Below are positions 17,819-26,129 of a stretch of 42,975 bases of DNA, in pieces. Origin of the DNA: JBCCAG01 sp050330955 (lineage in GTDB: Bacteria > Cyanobacteriota > Cyanobacteriia > CAKZMO01); assembly GCA_050330955.1 (NCBI GenBank), contig JBHJHJ010000092.1, positions 1 through 42,975 of the forward strand, read 5' to 3'. The position numbers and the translations under genes are program-made. The notes beneath the pieces were generated by a model, which saw only the letters and a list, made by a program, of their open reading frames with translations, searched no databases and was not told the origin of the DNA. Position 1 is the stretch's first letter. Each line of letters begins with the position of its first letter.

Positions 17819-18109
17819 CTACGACTGTGTGGCTAGCTTAGCCCGCGCCATTTTGACCATTGCAATTAAAGTCTGGTGGGCGTCTTCAGAGTCTTCTAGC
17901 TCATGGTCAAAGGCAATCTGCAGCGGCAGAGTCTTCTCTTCAGTCTGCACCAGCAGGCTCATGGACTGCGGTTCCACTTTCGTCAGCTGAGCGGCGATCG
18001 CGTCATCCACGCCGTTGGCTTTGGCGTACAGAAGCACCGCGTCGGCGTGATCTTCGTTCATGTGGTTACAAATGCGATCGCTGACGGGCTTGGTGATGGG
18101 ATCGGCCAT
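17819..18109 (-). CDS. DUF2470 domain protein
   Basis: A 96-residue protein made of one DUF2470 domain, with ICNHMNEDHADAVLLYAKANG near the start. The His-Met-Asn-x-Asp-His pattern is the signature of this fold, which also forms the C-terminal part of HugZ-type haem-binding proteins. Stand-alone versions are widespread in cyanobacteria and plastids. The function is not established; a haem- or pigment-related role is only an inference from the fold. The gene lies 43 bases after the small membrane ORF on the same strand. Confidence 0.85.
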   Translation of the reverse strand: MADPITKPVSDRICNHMNEDHADAVLLYAKANGVDDAIAAQLTKVEPQSMSLLVQTEEKTLPLQIAFDHELEDSEDAHQTLIAMVKMARAKLATQS

Positions 18110-18152
18110 AGTGAGTTGAGGGATAGAACGGTGGAGTCAGAATAGCTATCGG

Positions 18153-18269
18153 TCACGAGCCCCCGAGCTGGGAAAGCCAAAACAGTCCTAGCCGAGTGAG
18201 ACTAAGGCCGATAAAGCCGATAAGCAACACGCTAATTGTAACGTTGATAATGTCTCGTACTCGCTGCAT
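18153..18269 (-). CDS. Possible 38-residue single-span membrane protein
   Basis: An ATG-started frame (MQRVRDIINVTISVLLIGFI, then GLSLTRLGLFWLSQLGGS) encodes a short basic N-terminus and one hydrophobic span of about 22 residues. It resembles the small thylakoid and photosynthetic-complex subunits in size and design, but I recognise none of them in it. No strong ribosome site is visible. It sits between hom (divergent) and the DUF2470 gene (same strand). It is supported only by composition and by the lack of any other content in this gap. Confidence 0.4.
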   Translation of the reverse strand: MQRVRDIINVTISVLLIGFIGLSLTRLGLFWLSQLGGS

Positions 18270-18382
18270 CGGGCTACCGTTAATTCAAGGGGACTAGCCC
18301 TGTGATTTTATCAAAATCGTCTTTGAGCTGACGCGCCCCTTTACAATTGATCCACATACTGTCAATAAGAGACTGGACTGTG

Positions 18383-19699
18383 GTGTTCAACGTTGGGCTA
18401 TTGGGATTGGGAACCGTCGGTGCTGGAACGGCGGAAATACTGCTGGATCCATTAGGGCGTCATCCGCTGCTGAAAGAGGTGCGGCTGCACCGCGTCGGGG
18501 TGCGATCGCCAGACAAACCGCGCTCGGTCCAACTGCCGCCCGGGCAGCTGACGACTGACCTATCCGCCATCGTCACCGACGCCGAGGTGGATATCGTCGT
18601 GGCGGTGATGGGGGGTATCGAACCCGCTCGATCCCTAGTGCTGGAGGCGATCGCCCACGGGAAGCACATTGTGACGGCAAATAAGGCACTCATTGCCCGC
18701 CATGGCGAGGAAATTTTCGCCGCTGCTCATGCTGCGGGGGTGTATGTCCTGTTGGAGGCGGCGGTGGGCGGCGGAATTCCGGTGATTGAGCCGCTAAAGC
18801 ATTCATTGTGCGCCAATCGCATCCACGCCATCACTGGCATTATCAACGGCACCACCAACTATATCCTCACCCGCATGCAGCAGGAGAGGGGCGACTTCGA
18901 CGCAATTTTGGCCGATGCCCAGCGGCTGGGCTACGCCGAGGCAGACCCGACCGCGGATGTAGACGGCCTCGACGCCGCAGACAAAATTGCTATCTTGGCG
19001 GCGCTCGCCTTCGGCGGGCGGGTCAGCCTCGATGACATTCACTGCGAGGGCATTCGCCAGGTAAGCGCTGCTGACGTGGCCTACGCCGAGCGCCTCAACT
19101 TTGTAATCAAGCTGCTAGCGATCGCCACCCGCAGTACCCAGAACGGCAGCGAGCAGCTCCAGGTGCGCGTCCACCCCACCCTTGTTCCGCAGCACCATCC
19201 CTTGGCCAGCATCAACGGCGTCAACAACGCCATCTTGATGGAAGGGGAGCCGGTGGGTCAGGTGATGTTCTATGGGCCAGGGGCAGGGGCAGGGCCCACC
19301 GCCAGCGCGGTTGTCGCCGATATCTTAAACGTGGCGGCGCTGCTCAAGCTTGGCCACAGCGGCGTGACTACGGCGACCGGCACCCCGCTGCTGGACCCGC
19401 TGCTGGCCCCTGCCCACTCCCACACCTGGGTGGTGACGCCGGTTTCGGAACTGGAGACGCGGTTCTATGTGCGGCTTTTGGCTCAGAATCGACCCGGCGT
19501 GATTGGGCGGCTGGGCTCTGGCTTTGGGAACCACGACGTTAGTCTGGAGTCGGTGGTGCAGATTGGCATGCGGGATGATCTCGCTGAGATTGTGGTGGTA
19601 ACCCACCAGGTAAGAGAGGGGAACGCGATGGCGGCCATCGAGCAGCTCCGTCAAGATGAGGCGATCGCCGCTATTCCCAGCGTCTTACGGGTACTTTGA
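18383..19699 (+). CDS. hom: Homoserine dehydrogenase
   Basis: Reduces aspartate semialdehyde to homoserine, the branch point to threonine and methionine. The monofunctional form of about 438 residues has an N-terminal NAD(P)-binding fold (VGLLGLGTVGAGTAEIL) and catalytic segment GIINGTTNYILTRM. The Asp/Lys region YAEADPTADVDGLDAADKIAILA follows, and a C-terminal ACT domain (FYVRLLAQNRPGVIGRLGSGFG) mediates end-product control in this family. The frame is open from TTG 18347. GTG 18383 (or 18380) is chosen because the family begins only a few residues before VGLLG. It is transcribed alone, divergent from the small ORF. Confidence 0.95.
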   Translation: MFNVGLLGLGTVGAGTAEILLDPLGRHPLLKEVRLHRVGVRSPDKPRSVQLPPGQLTTDLSAIVTDAEVDIVVAVMGGIEPARSLVLEAIAHGKHIVTANKALIARHGEEIFAAAHAAGVYVLLEAAVGGGIPVIEPLKHSLCANRIHAITGIINGTTNYILTRMQQERGDFDAILADAQRLGYAEADPTADVDGLDAADKIAILAALAFGGRVSLDDIHCEGIRQVSAADVAYAERLNFVIKLLAIATRSTQNGSEQLQVRVHPTLVPQHHPLASINGVNNAILMEGEPVGQVMFYGPGAGAGPTASAVVADILNVAALLKLGHSGVTTATGTPLLDPLLAPAHSHTWVVTPVSELETRFYVRLLAQNRPGVIGRLGSGFGNHDVSLESVVQIGMRDDLAEIVVVTHQVREGNAMAAIEQLRQDEAIAAIPSVLRVL

Positions 19700-19714
19700 G
19701 GTTTATGCCAAAGC

Positions 19715-20506
19715 TTACTGCTCTGCGGCTAGGCGGGTTAATTCTTCGACATAGCTGGCGATGCTGTGGTCCTCAATGCGAGCCCTGAAGAAGTTGAAGC
19801 TGAAGCGTGAGCCGATACGAACCTCTTGCTCGACGTGCACGTAGCGGCCTTGCCACCAGCGCGGCAGGGCCGGCACGATATCCATACCGTTAATAATTCG
19901 ATAGCTGTCAGGAACGCGTCGGTTGTAGGAGTCGCTGAACCCCTGATTTCCTACCCTTGGAGCGCCGTAGGTATAGACTTCAATCTGCTCTAGGCGATCC
20001 GAAAAGTTATATTGCAGGTCGACCGCGCACAGGGTGGCCAGCGCTCCCCCTAGACTGTGCCCAGTGACGGTGGCGCTTTTGACATCGTGGCCCAAGATGT
20101 AGTCGTGCAGCCGCTCACGGACGGAGAAGTAGGCTGCTGTAAAGCCTTTGTGGATCAGCGAGTCGGACTGATTATCGCCGTCGTAGGGATAATCTTGCTC
20201 ACGGCTCTCCTCCGCGACAATAACGTTTTGAATAATCTTTCGGTCAAACTCTGCGCGCTCTTGCATGGTGTCGAGGTTGACTTGCCAGTCGTAGGATGAC
20301 TCTGTGCCCCGGAAGACGATAGTAATAGCCGTCCCGTTGGGCAAGACAGCGCATTGGGTATCCGTATTCATTTCGTGACCCTGACCCCGCTCGTCGCTAA
20401 TCAAAAGGGGATCATCTGTCACGTTCTGAAACATCACGATTGAGAAATCACGATAGATTTCCTCACAGTACGCTGCCATTTCTCGCGCTTTAGCGTAGTT
20501 GATCAT
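19715..20506 (-). CDS. Class 3 lipase (alpha/beta hydrolase)
   Basis: A 263-residue lipase_3-family hydrolase expected to cleave ester bonds of lipids. The fold elements are IVFRGTESSYDWQVNLD (oxyanion region) and VTGHSLGGALATLCA with the nucleophile S151. GMDIVPALP gives D209 and YVHVEQE gives H224, so the triad appears complete. There is no signal peptide, so it acts inside the cell; thylakoid galactolipids are a plausible but unproven substrate. A TATAAT-like -10 element (20538-20543, minus strand) lies 32-37 bases upstream of the start. Confidence 0.9.
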   Translation of the reverse strand: MINYAKAREMAAYCEEIYRDFSIVMFQNVTDDPLLISDERGQGHEMNTDTQCAVLPNGTAITIVFRGTESSYDWQVNLDTMQERAEFDRKIIQNVIVAEESREQDYPYDGDNQSDSLIHKGFTAAYFSVRERLHDYILGHDVKSATVTGHSLGGALATLCAVDLQYNFSDRLEQIEVYTYGAPRVGNQGFSDSYNRRVPDSYRIINGMDIVPALPRWWQGRYVHVEQEVRIGSRFSFNFFRARIEDHSIASYVEELTRLAAEQ

Positions 20507-20580
20507 TATAGATATTTATTTTTTCGGAGCATTACGATTATATAGCCATCGCCACAAGTTTTTGGGCGCATTGGCCAGCG

Positions 20581-21009
20581 CTATAGCGTGTTGGCGCGAT
20601 AGGGCTCAAACAGCGCCGTGCTGCCTCGACGCACCGTAATCACCGTCTTAACGCCTCCCCGCCGGGTAAAGTCGCCGATCACCCGCAGACCCGCAGGCTG
20701 AAGCTCTTGCCACAGGAAGTCACTGATTTGGTTAGCCACAGTCTCATGGCTAATGCGGCGATCGCGAAACGAATTGATGTAGAGCTTGAAGGCCTTGAGC
20801 TCCACAACCCACTCGCTGGGCTGGTAATCGACCACGATGGTCCCGAAGTCTGGGTAGCCAGACCGGGGGCATATGGCCGTAAACTCTGGATGCTCCAGGT
20901 GGATAATGTAGGCATTCTCGGAAGGGTTGGGCCATTTCTCTAGGGATGAAGCCGCCTGGGCGATCGCTTGGTCGCCGTACTGTATGGGGGGAGTAGAGGG
21001 TTGGGTCAT
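20581..21009 (-). CDS. queF: NADPH-dependent 7-cyano-7-deazaguanine (preQ0) reductase
   Basis: Reduces the nitrile of preQ0 to the amine preQ1 in queuosine synthesis. This is the short type I (YkvM-like) enzyme of 142 residues with one tunnel-fold domain. The nucleophilic Cys47 is in EFTAICPRSGYPDF, with Asp54 in the same motif. The QueF motif is VELKAFKLYINSFR (E70). No other queuosine gene lies nearby. It follows the TVP38 gene on the same strand after 146 bases that include a hairpin. I found no preQ1 riboswitch pattern upstream. Confidence 0.95.
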   Translation of the reverse strand: MTQPSTPPIQYGDQAIAQAASSLEKWPNPSENAYIIHLEHPEFTAICPRSGYPDFGTIVVDYQPSEWVVELKAFKLYINSFRDRRISHETVANQISDFLWQELQPAGLRVIGDFTRRGGVKTVITVRRGSTALFEPYRANTL

Positions 21010-21102
21010 GGGGGTTGAAAAGAGTCAGTCCGTGGAGCCGGAGAGAAGCGTGCTGCAACTCTGCGATGCCCAGTCCGCAGCGTAACGGCAGGGGGAAACC
21101 GC

Positions 21103-21118
21103 GAGGGGTATGCCCCTC
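21103..21118. terminator. Hairpin downstream of the TVP38-family gene
   Basis: GAGGGG-TATG-CCCCTC, a 6-bp GC stem with a tetraloop, lies between the TVP38 gene and queF. It could terminate or attenuate minus-strand transcription, but lacks a U tract. Confidence 0.4.
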
Positions 21119-21155
21119 TCTACCCTAATTATCCCCCTAAGGACTTCATCGGCCT

Positions 21156-21803
21156 TCAACGAAAGCGGGTGACCAAAGCAGGAATTGCTGACAATCCGGC
21201 CAAAGCTGCGAGGGCCAGCGCTAAAGGTAAGATGCTACCGTCTCTCAATGCTGTCCTGCCCGCCAGCCCTAGCCACGTGTAGACGAGGGTTCCGGGCACA
21301 ATGCCAATCGCGGTGCCCAGGGCATAGGGCCGGAGAGGAATTTGAGTGAGCCCGAATAGAAAGTTGACGATGCTAAAGGGGGAAATAGGTGCCAGGCGAG
21401 TAATTAAAACGCAGGTTACGCTGTGATGGTAGAGCATATCGTTAAGCTGCTGCATCATGGCTGACTTTGAAAATCTGGCCTCTATCCAGTCCCGCAGCAA
21501 ATATCGGGCCATGTAAAAGGCTGCGACAGCGCCCAGTGTTGCGCCAATGACCGACCAGACCGTTCCCCAAATCAAACCAAACACGCTACCCCCCACTAAG
21601 ACCAATAAGGTGCCAGGGAGCCCCAGCGCTGTCGCGACAATGTGGGCCAAAATAAAGAGCAAGGCTCCCCACGGCGCGTCCTGAAAATGCTTTGCGAGTA
21701 CAGCGTGCTCGAAGGTGGCGAATAAGGAACTACAGCACACGGCGATCGCGAGACTTGCGAGAACAAGGATCCAAAAAAGCTTGTGCTGCAGAATGCGAAT
21801 CAT
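21156..21803 (-). CDS. TVP38/TMEM64 family (DedA-like) membrane protein
   Basis: A 215-residue polytopic inner-membrane protein with about five hydrophobic segments. The VTT-domain core is visible as GLPGTLLVLVGGSVFGLIWG, AAFYMARYLLRDWI, RLAPISPFSIVNFLFGLT and ALGTAIGIVPGTLVYTWLG. DedA/TVP38 relatives act as lipid scramblases or flippases. The role in cyanobacteria is not established. An alternative start is possible slightly inside, but ATG 21803 gives a normal first span. Confidence 0.88.
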   Translation of the reverse strand: MIRILQHKLFWILVLASLAIAVCCSSLFATFEHAVLAKHFQDAPWGALLFILAHIVATALGLPGTLLVLVGGSVFGLIWGTVWSVIGATLGAVAAFYMARYLLRDWIEARFSKSAMMQQLNDMLYHHSVTCVLITRLAPISPFSIVNFLFGLTQIPLRPYALGTAIGIVPGTLVYTWLGLAGRTALRDGSILPLALALAALAGLSAIPALVTRFR

Positions 21804-21929
21804 CAGGAGTGCTGAGGCCGGTTGATTATTGCTCTGGACTTTAACCCTATGGTGACGGATTCAGATAAATTCGATATGAGAGCCAGATGAGGAAGCTCAA
21901 GTGCAGATCATGCGTTTGCCCAACGGGGA

Positions 21930-22733
21930 TCAGCTCCGCTGCTGGGTGCTGCGGTAGCGGACGTATTCAGCAATGAAGGCCAAGACGCCAGAACCCAAAA
22001 TAAGCACCACGCTGAGGGCGTTGATGTCTGGCTTAACCCCCGTACGTATGCGGCTAAAGATTTCAATCGGCAGCGGGTTTGCGCCGCCCCCTGCTGTGAA
22101 GCTGGAAATGAGCAAGTCGTCTAAACTCAAAATGAACGCCAACAGACAGCCAGAGACAATGGCCGGCGTCAGCTCTGGCAGCAGTATTTTGATGAAGGCC
22201 TGGGCCGGGGTCGCCCCTAAGTCGAGGGCGGCCTCTTGGAGATTGGGGTTTATGCTGCTAAAGCGCGTCGAGACAACGACAGCAATGTAGGCCAAACAGA
22301 ACACCGTGTGGGCTGCAATAATCGTCCAAATGCTCAGCGGGATGGCAAGGGTGGCCAGAAAAATTAGCGTAGATACGGCAATGGTGATGTCAGGCACAAT
22401 CAGAGGCAGGTAGGATACCCCGCGATAAAGCCCCTTGCCCCAAAAACTGTAGCGCGCCAGTCCCACCGCCATCATGGTGCCGATTACTGCCGAAATCAGT
22501 ACAGCAACTACCGCAATGGTAAGACTATCCTGAAGTGCCAAGAGCAGCCGCGTATCGCTTATCATACGGCGATACCACACCAGGCTAAAACCCTCCCATA
22601 CTGCCCCGTAGCGGGATGCATTGAAGCTATAGACCGCGAGCACCAGGATGGGAACATACATAAAGGCAAACATGACTAGGGCGAAGATGCCCTGCCATGC
22701 GGGCCAGACTCGGCGCTGCTTAAGATTCACCAT
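21930..22733 (-). CDS. ABC transporter permease, PotC-like (polyamine family)
   Basis: A 267-residue inner-membrane subunit of the spermidine/putrescine (PotC/YdcV) class, with six spans. The N-terminal pattern FMYVPILVLAVYSFN and the EAA loop LQEAALDLGATPAQAFIKILLPEL are typical. LDDLLISSFTAGGGANPLPIEIFS near the end is the PotC signature. The matching ATPase, PotB-like permease and binding protein are not in the window. The gene starts 23 bases after the DHH phosphoesterase stop, so it may ride on that transcript. The substrate is inferred from family only. Confidence 0.9.
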   Translation of the reverse strand: MVNLKQRRVWPAWQGIFALVMFAFMYVPILVLAVYSFNASRYGAVWEGFSLVWYRRMISDTRLLLALQDSLTIAVVAVLISAVIGTMMAVGLARYSFWGKGLYRGVSYLPLIVPDITIAVSTLIFLATLAIPLSIWTIIAAHTVFCLAYIAVVVSTRFSSINPNLQEAALDLGATPAQAFIKILLPELTPAIVSGCLLAFILSLDDLLISSFTAGGGANPLPIEIFSRIRTGVKPDINALSVVLILGSGVLAFIAEYVRYRSTQQRS

Positions 22734-22756
22734 AATGAATATTTAGCCTAACAGGT

Positions 22757-23995
22757 CTAACTGGCTTGAATCACGTTGTCATCAGGGTCCACTAACCGCA
22801 GCAGCTTTTGCTTGATCTGGGCATCAAAGACTTCCCACTTAATCTTGGTGTAGCTGCTGTTTTCGTTGGACCCAGACAAAAAGCCAATGGGAATCTCGAA
22901 GCCCCCCGCCGTGGCTCTGCCGCCGCCGAAAAAGCGTCCCTGGGCATCCTGGCCGAACGCTTCCTTAATAAACTCGTCTGGGTCAAGGGTAAGCTTGTTG
23001 GTGCGCAGGGAGCCAATCACCAGCTCTAGCTCCTCGTCCTCATCATGGACAATGCCGTAAACCACCGCCGTATGAATGTTCTCTTCGGTGACGAGAAAGT
23101 CCGCTGCTTGGGGAATGGCATCCCGGTCGTCATAGCGCAGGTAGCCCACCCCTGCAATGGAAAAGCTGTTCTGCAGGACTCGGTTGCGCAGCGATCGCTC
23201 AATCACGTCCATTACCCGCCGCGATCGCGACGCTTGAAGAATGGCGTTGAGTAGTTGAGGATCGTAAATGCGGCTGAGATAGCCTGCTGCGACAAAGTCC
23301 TCTTCCTGAGCATGGCGCAGCTGGTTGGTATCAGAGCGTAAACCGTGCATCAGGGCCGTAGCGCACTTCATATGTTGGCTATTGCTGCTATCGAGCTCCA
23401 GCAGACCAGCCCGGAGGTACTGGGTCAAAATTGTGGCAGTGGCGCGGGCATCAGAGCGCAAATCGATAAACTCAGCATCCACCTCGCCCTGACTGGCGTG
23501 ATGGTCAATGATGGCAATGATGGGCATAGCCGCCTCAAGCAGGGGCCAAAGCTGGGTCGTTGTACCTTGGTTGTCCACAAAGACGCAGCCTTTGTAAATC
23601 GATAGGTCTTTTTCTTTGGTAGACTGCAGCGGCCAGCGCTTAGCCATTAGCCCAGTGAGCTTGACAAGGGCAATATTTTCCTGGTGGCTGAGCGCGCCAG
23701 CATAGACCATGTCGCAGCGAATACCGAAGGTTTCGGCAATTAAGGAGTAGGCCCAAGCGGAGGAAAGCGCGTCGGGGTCTGGAAAGTCTTGGATCAGAAC
23801 AAGCTGACGCTCCCCGCGATGTCGCTCTAGAACCTGCGCAAGTTCGTGAGCCTTTTCATCAGCCAGGGAGGAACCCTGCGCTCCAGGTATTCTGGAGGGG
23901 AGGCGAGGGCGTTCTGCCGGCGCAGTAGACTTCGGCGGTGACGCAGACTGCGAGGAGGATTGGGAAGCGGAACTTTCTGCGGCTAAATCGGTCAT
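22757..23995 (-). CDS. DHH-family phosphoesterase (NrnA-like)
   Basis: A 412-residue DHH/DHHA1 protein of the family that includes NrnA nanoRNase/pAp phosphatase and c-di-AMP phosphodiesterases. The first 50 residues are a Ser/Pro-rich, probably disordered leader. Metal ligands are seen in QDFPDPDALSSAWAY (D73, D75), FVDNQGTT (D141) and IIDHHASQGE (D164-H165-H166). The substrate-binding DHHA1 domain ends with RFFGGGRATAGGFEIPIG. Expected activity is hydrolysis of short oligonucleotides or 3'-phosphoadenosine phosphate. A link to sulfate assimilation (sat is also in this window) is only suggestive. Confidence 0.9.
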   Translation of the reverse strand: MTDLAAESSASQSSSQSASPPKSTAPAERPRLPSRIPGAQGSSLADEKAHELAQVLERHRGERQLVLIQDFPDPDALSSAWAYSLIAETFGIRCDMVYAGALSHQENIALVKLTGLMAKRWPLQSTKEKDLSIYKGCVFVDNQGTTTQLWPLLEAAMPIIAIIDHHASQGEVDAEFIDLRSDARATATILTQYLRAGLLELDSSNSQHMKCATALMHGLRSDTNQLRHAQEEDFVAAGYLSRIYDPQLLNAILQASRSRRVMDVIERSLRNRVLQNSFSIAGVGYLRYDDRDAIPQAADFLVTEENIHTAVVYGIVHDEDEELELVIGSLRTNKLTLDPDEFIKEAFGQDAQGRFFGGGRATAGGFEIPIGFLSGSNENSSYTKIKWEVFDAQIKQKLLRLVDPDDNVIQAS

Positions 23996-24070
23996 GCTAA
24001 ATCGGTTATAGTGATAGGCCGTTCTTCTACAGGTGTACGGCGATCGCGATCGCTGGAGAGCAATCCGCCG

Positions 24071-24568
24071 CTAGAGACCAATCACGTACTTTTGCCACTC
24101 CGTGTGTGACCCGCTCTTGACATGCTTTGTTAGCTCAAAATACAGGCTGCTGTGGGGCTTGCGCGGAGTGTGCCGCGTCAGCATATTGGCCTCTCTCGGC
24201 GTTCTGTTGCCCTTCTTGACGTTGCAGCGGACGCAAGCTGTCACAATATTCTCCCAAGAATCTCCCCCGCCCCGCGATCGCGGTACCACGTGGTCTAGGG
24301 TGAGCTCGTCTCCTGTATATCCGCAGTATTGACAAGAATGGGCATCGCGGTGCAATATGTTTCTCCGGGTTAACGGAATCTCTTTGTAGGGGACGCGCAC
24401 GTAGTGCCGCAGCCGGATGACCGTTGGAAGTGGAAAGTTGGGATAGACCTGCCGATCGAGGTGCTCAACGCGTTCCGCTTTTTCCTTGATGAGAAGCACA
24501 ATTGCCCTGCGCCAACTGGTAATGTTGAGCGGCTCATAGGAGGCATTGAGCACTAACACTTTGCCCAT
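24071..24568 (-). CDS. HNH endonuclease-domain protein
   Basis: A 165-residue protein of the compact HNH type common in cyanobacteria. The N-terminal half (VLVLNASYEPLNITSWRRAIVLLIKEKAE) is conserved in this subfamily. The HNH core has the zinc-type pair SCQYCG, the catalytic LDHVVPRSRGGGDSWENIVTAC, and the second pair in CVRCNVKKGN. These proteins are usually single chromosomal genes unlinked to defence systems, and their role is unknown. No methyltransferase or mobile element accompanies it here. Confidence 0.9.
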   Translation of the reverse strand: MGKVLVLNASYEPLNITSWRRAIVLLIKEKAERVEHLDRQVYPNFPLPTVIRLRHYVRVPYKEIPLTRRNILHRDAHSCQYCGYTGDELTLDHVVPRSRGGGDSWENIVTACVRCNVKKGNRTPREANMLTRHTPRKPHSSLYFELTKHVKSGSHTEWQKYVIGL

Positions 24569-24717
24569 TTACACGACGCCTGTCAGTAAGGGTGGTACTT
24601 TTTTGTTGTTTATCCTAGCATAAGTTACTTTGTTTAAGAATGTGGGCAACGACCTTTGGCGCATTGGAATTTTGTTTGGAAAAATGACTCAGGTCTATTG
24701 ATGACTCGGTTAGGTCG

Positions 24718-25314
24718 CTACTTTAATCGAAGCTCATCTCCCACCCGTTGATAATCTTCCCAAGCAATCTTGGCCCGCGGATCGCGAACGTCAAAAACCA
24801 GCTTGCCCTCGTTGGCGGCCTTGCGATAAGCCGCATAGCGGCGAATGCTGGTGACAAAGACCGGCAGATCGGCAGCCGTCAGCATTTGACGGGCTTGCTC
24901 ACCGTCTTTACTGGGCTTGGGCGGCACTACGGTGAGTAAGACGCGGTAGCGATAGGCTTCGATGGACTGTAGATACTCCAGGGTGAGCGCCAGCGCATCC
25001 AGCGCCAAAATGTCGGGGGTCGTAGGCAGAATCAGCACCTCGCAGCTGTCTGCTAAAACCGCAAGATCTTCGAGCACTGGTCGTGCTTGGGTGTCTATGA
25101 TGATGTGATCATAGGTGCTGTGGTAAGGCTGTTGCTCGCTGACCACCTGAAAGGGGAGTGAACCCCGAGCAGCCCAAGCCGACGCCGACCGGTTCGGATC
25201 GGCGTCGATCAGCAGCGTTCTGCCCTGGGCTTGAAAATAGGCCGCTAAGTGAATAGCCGTAGTTGTTTTGCCAACGCCTCCCTTGAAGCTCGCGATCGCA
25301 ATAATCATGCACAA
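24718..25314 (-). CDS. Orphan ParA/MinD-family ATPase
   Basis: A 198-residue deviant Walker A ATPase with ASFKGGVGKTTTAIHLAAYF at the N-terminus, including the signature Lys. The switch region LIDADPNRSASAWAARG and Walker B-like IIIDTQARP follow. ParA-type ATPases dimerise with ATP, bind DNA and position plasmids, chromosomes, chemosensory arrays or carboxysomes. No ParB, McdB-like or other partner gene adjoins it, so the cargo is unknown. The frame begins with two Met codons close together (MCMII), the second of which is the better match to the family start. The HNH gene lies 149 bases downstream. Confidence 0.88.
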   Translation of the reverse strand: MCMIIAIASFKGGVGKTTTAIHLAAYFQAQGRTLLIDADPNRSASAWAARGSLPFQVVSEQQPYHSTYDHIIIDTQARPVLEDLAVLADSCEVLILPTTPDILALDALALTLEYLQSIEAYRYRVLLTVVPPKPSKDGEQARQMLTAADLPVFVTSIRRYAAYRKAANEGKLVFDVRDPRAKIAWEDYQRVGDELRLK

Positions 25315-25381
25315 ATCAGCGCAGCAGCAGATGATTTGCAGTGTATCGTGTTGTCATCAAAATTGTTTTAAGCTGCGATCG

Positions 25382-25509
25382 CTAGGCTGAGACAGAAAGG
25401 GCCTTTAGCGCCGCCACAATATCGCTGGGTCCTATGCGCTACTGTAGTCTACAGTGTCGAAGGCGTGGGTAATTTGGCCCGACGGAGTAACCACGTAAGA
25501 TGCCTCAGA
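25382..25509 (-). pseudogene. Decayed C-terminal remnant of a peroxiredoxin-like gene
   Basis: On the minus strand one frame reads EASYVVTPSGQITHAFDTVD and soon meets a stop. Another frame then continues SDIVAALKALSVSA to a stop at 25382. Together they resemble the end of an AhpC/TSA-type peroxiredoxin, in which SYVV.P.G.I...FD.V precedes a final helix. Neither active-site Cys lies in this part. The 5' part is absent and is replaced by the oppositely oriented lipoprotein gene. The family call is by pattern from a short stretch. Confidence 0.45.
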
Positions 25510-25517
25510 AGATTACG

Positions 25518-26129
25518 ATGAATCAGTACCCTTTAGGGAGAGTTAACCTCGCACCCTGCCTATGTGCCGGATTAGCAGCCGTTGCCATGTTCACGGGCTG
25601 CGGGCGCCAAGCCAATGGGGGCGATCGCTCCCCGCTATCTCAGACGTCATCCCCAAATGCCGTGCCCACTGATGTCACCCACAACCAGGAGCCATCTGTG
25701 CCCCAACCGCGCTCTTCCAACGCCTCAAATACAAGCCCAGAAGCCGCCGTTGAGGGGGTCTCCGTGAGCGGGGAGCCGGGCCAATATCAACTTTCCGTTA
25801 CGGTGCGCAGTAGCGAAACGGGCTGCGATCAATACGCCGACTGGTGGGAAGTGGTTGACGCGTCTGGCCAACTGCTCTACCGGCGTATTTTGGCTCACAG
25901 CCACGTGGATGAGCAGCCCTTTACTCGCTCGGGAGGGCCGGTTCCTCTCTCACCAGGGCAGAAGGTCATTGTTCGGGTGCATATGAACCCGTCGGGATAC
26001 AGCCCGCAGGCCTATCAAGGCCAGGTATCATCCGATGGCTCTGCCCAATTTGAGGCCGTCACTCTGGCGCCAAGCTTTGCAGCAGAGCTAGCGCAGCAGC
26101 CTCCGCTGCCGTCGGGGTGTGCATTTTAA
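25518..26129 (+). CDS. Predicted lipoprotein of unknown function
   Basis: A 203-residue exported protein. The N-terminus has a hydrophobic segment ending in a lipobox-like VAMFTGCG, so it is probably lipidated at the Cys and anchored to a membrane. A Ser/Pro/Asn-rich linker follows (about 25-75). A beta-rich domain (about 80-195) then contains GQYQLSVTVRSSETGCDQYADWWEVVDASGQ split over two parts, and a PVPLSPGQKVIVRVHMNPSGY segment. Conserved Trp and Cys suggest a folded periplasmic domain. I do not recognise the family. The frame is open from an ATG at 25500, but ATG 25518 with AGAAG upstream gives the better signal peptide. Confidence 0.7.
   Translation: MNQYPLGRVNLAPCLCAGLAAVAMFTGCGRQANGGDRSPLSQTSSPNAVPTDVTHNQEPSVPQPRSSNASNTSPEAAVEGVSVSGEPGQYQLSVTVRSSETGCDQYADWWEVVDASGQLLYRRILAHSHVDEQPFTRSGGPVPLSPGQKVIVRVHMNPSGYSPQAYQGQVSSDGSAQFEAVTLAPSFAAELAQQPPLPSGCAF

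Noticed and set aside
21010..21155. preQ1 riboswitch ahead of queF
   Set aside because: The region has a hairpin but I could not trace the preQ1 aptamer pattern, and the hairpin is better explained as a terminator of the upstream gene.
24071..24568. HNH gene as part of a defence system
   Set aside because: No methylase, helicase or other defence gene adjoins it, and this HNH subfamily is a common stand-alone chromosomal gene in cyanobacteria.
24718..25314. Assignment as McdA (carboxysome positioning)
   Set aside because: No McdB-like or carboxysome gene nearby, and the Walker A signature Lys is of the general ParA kind.
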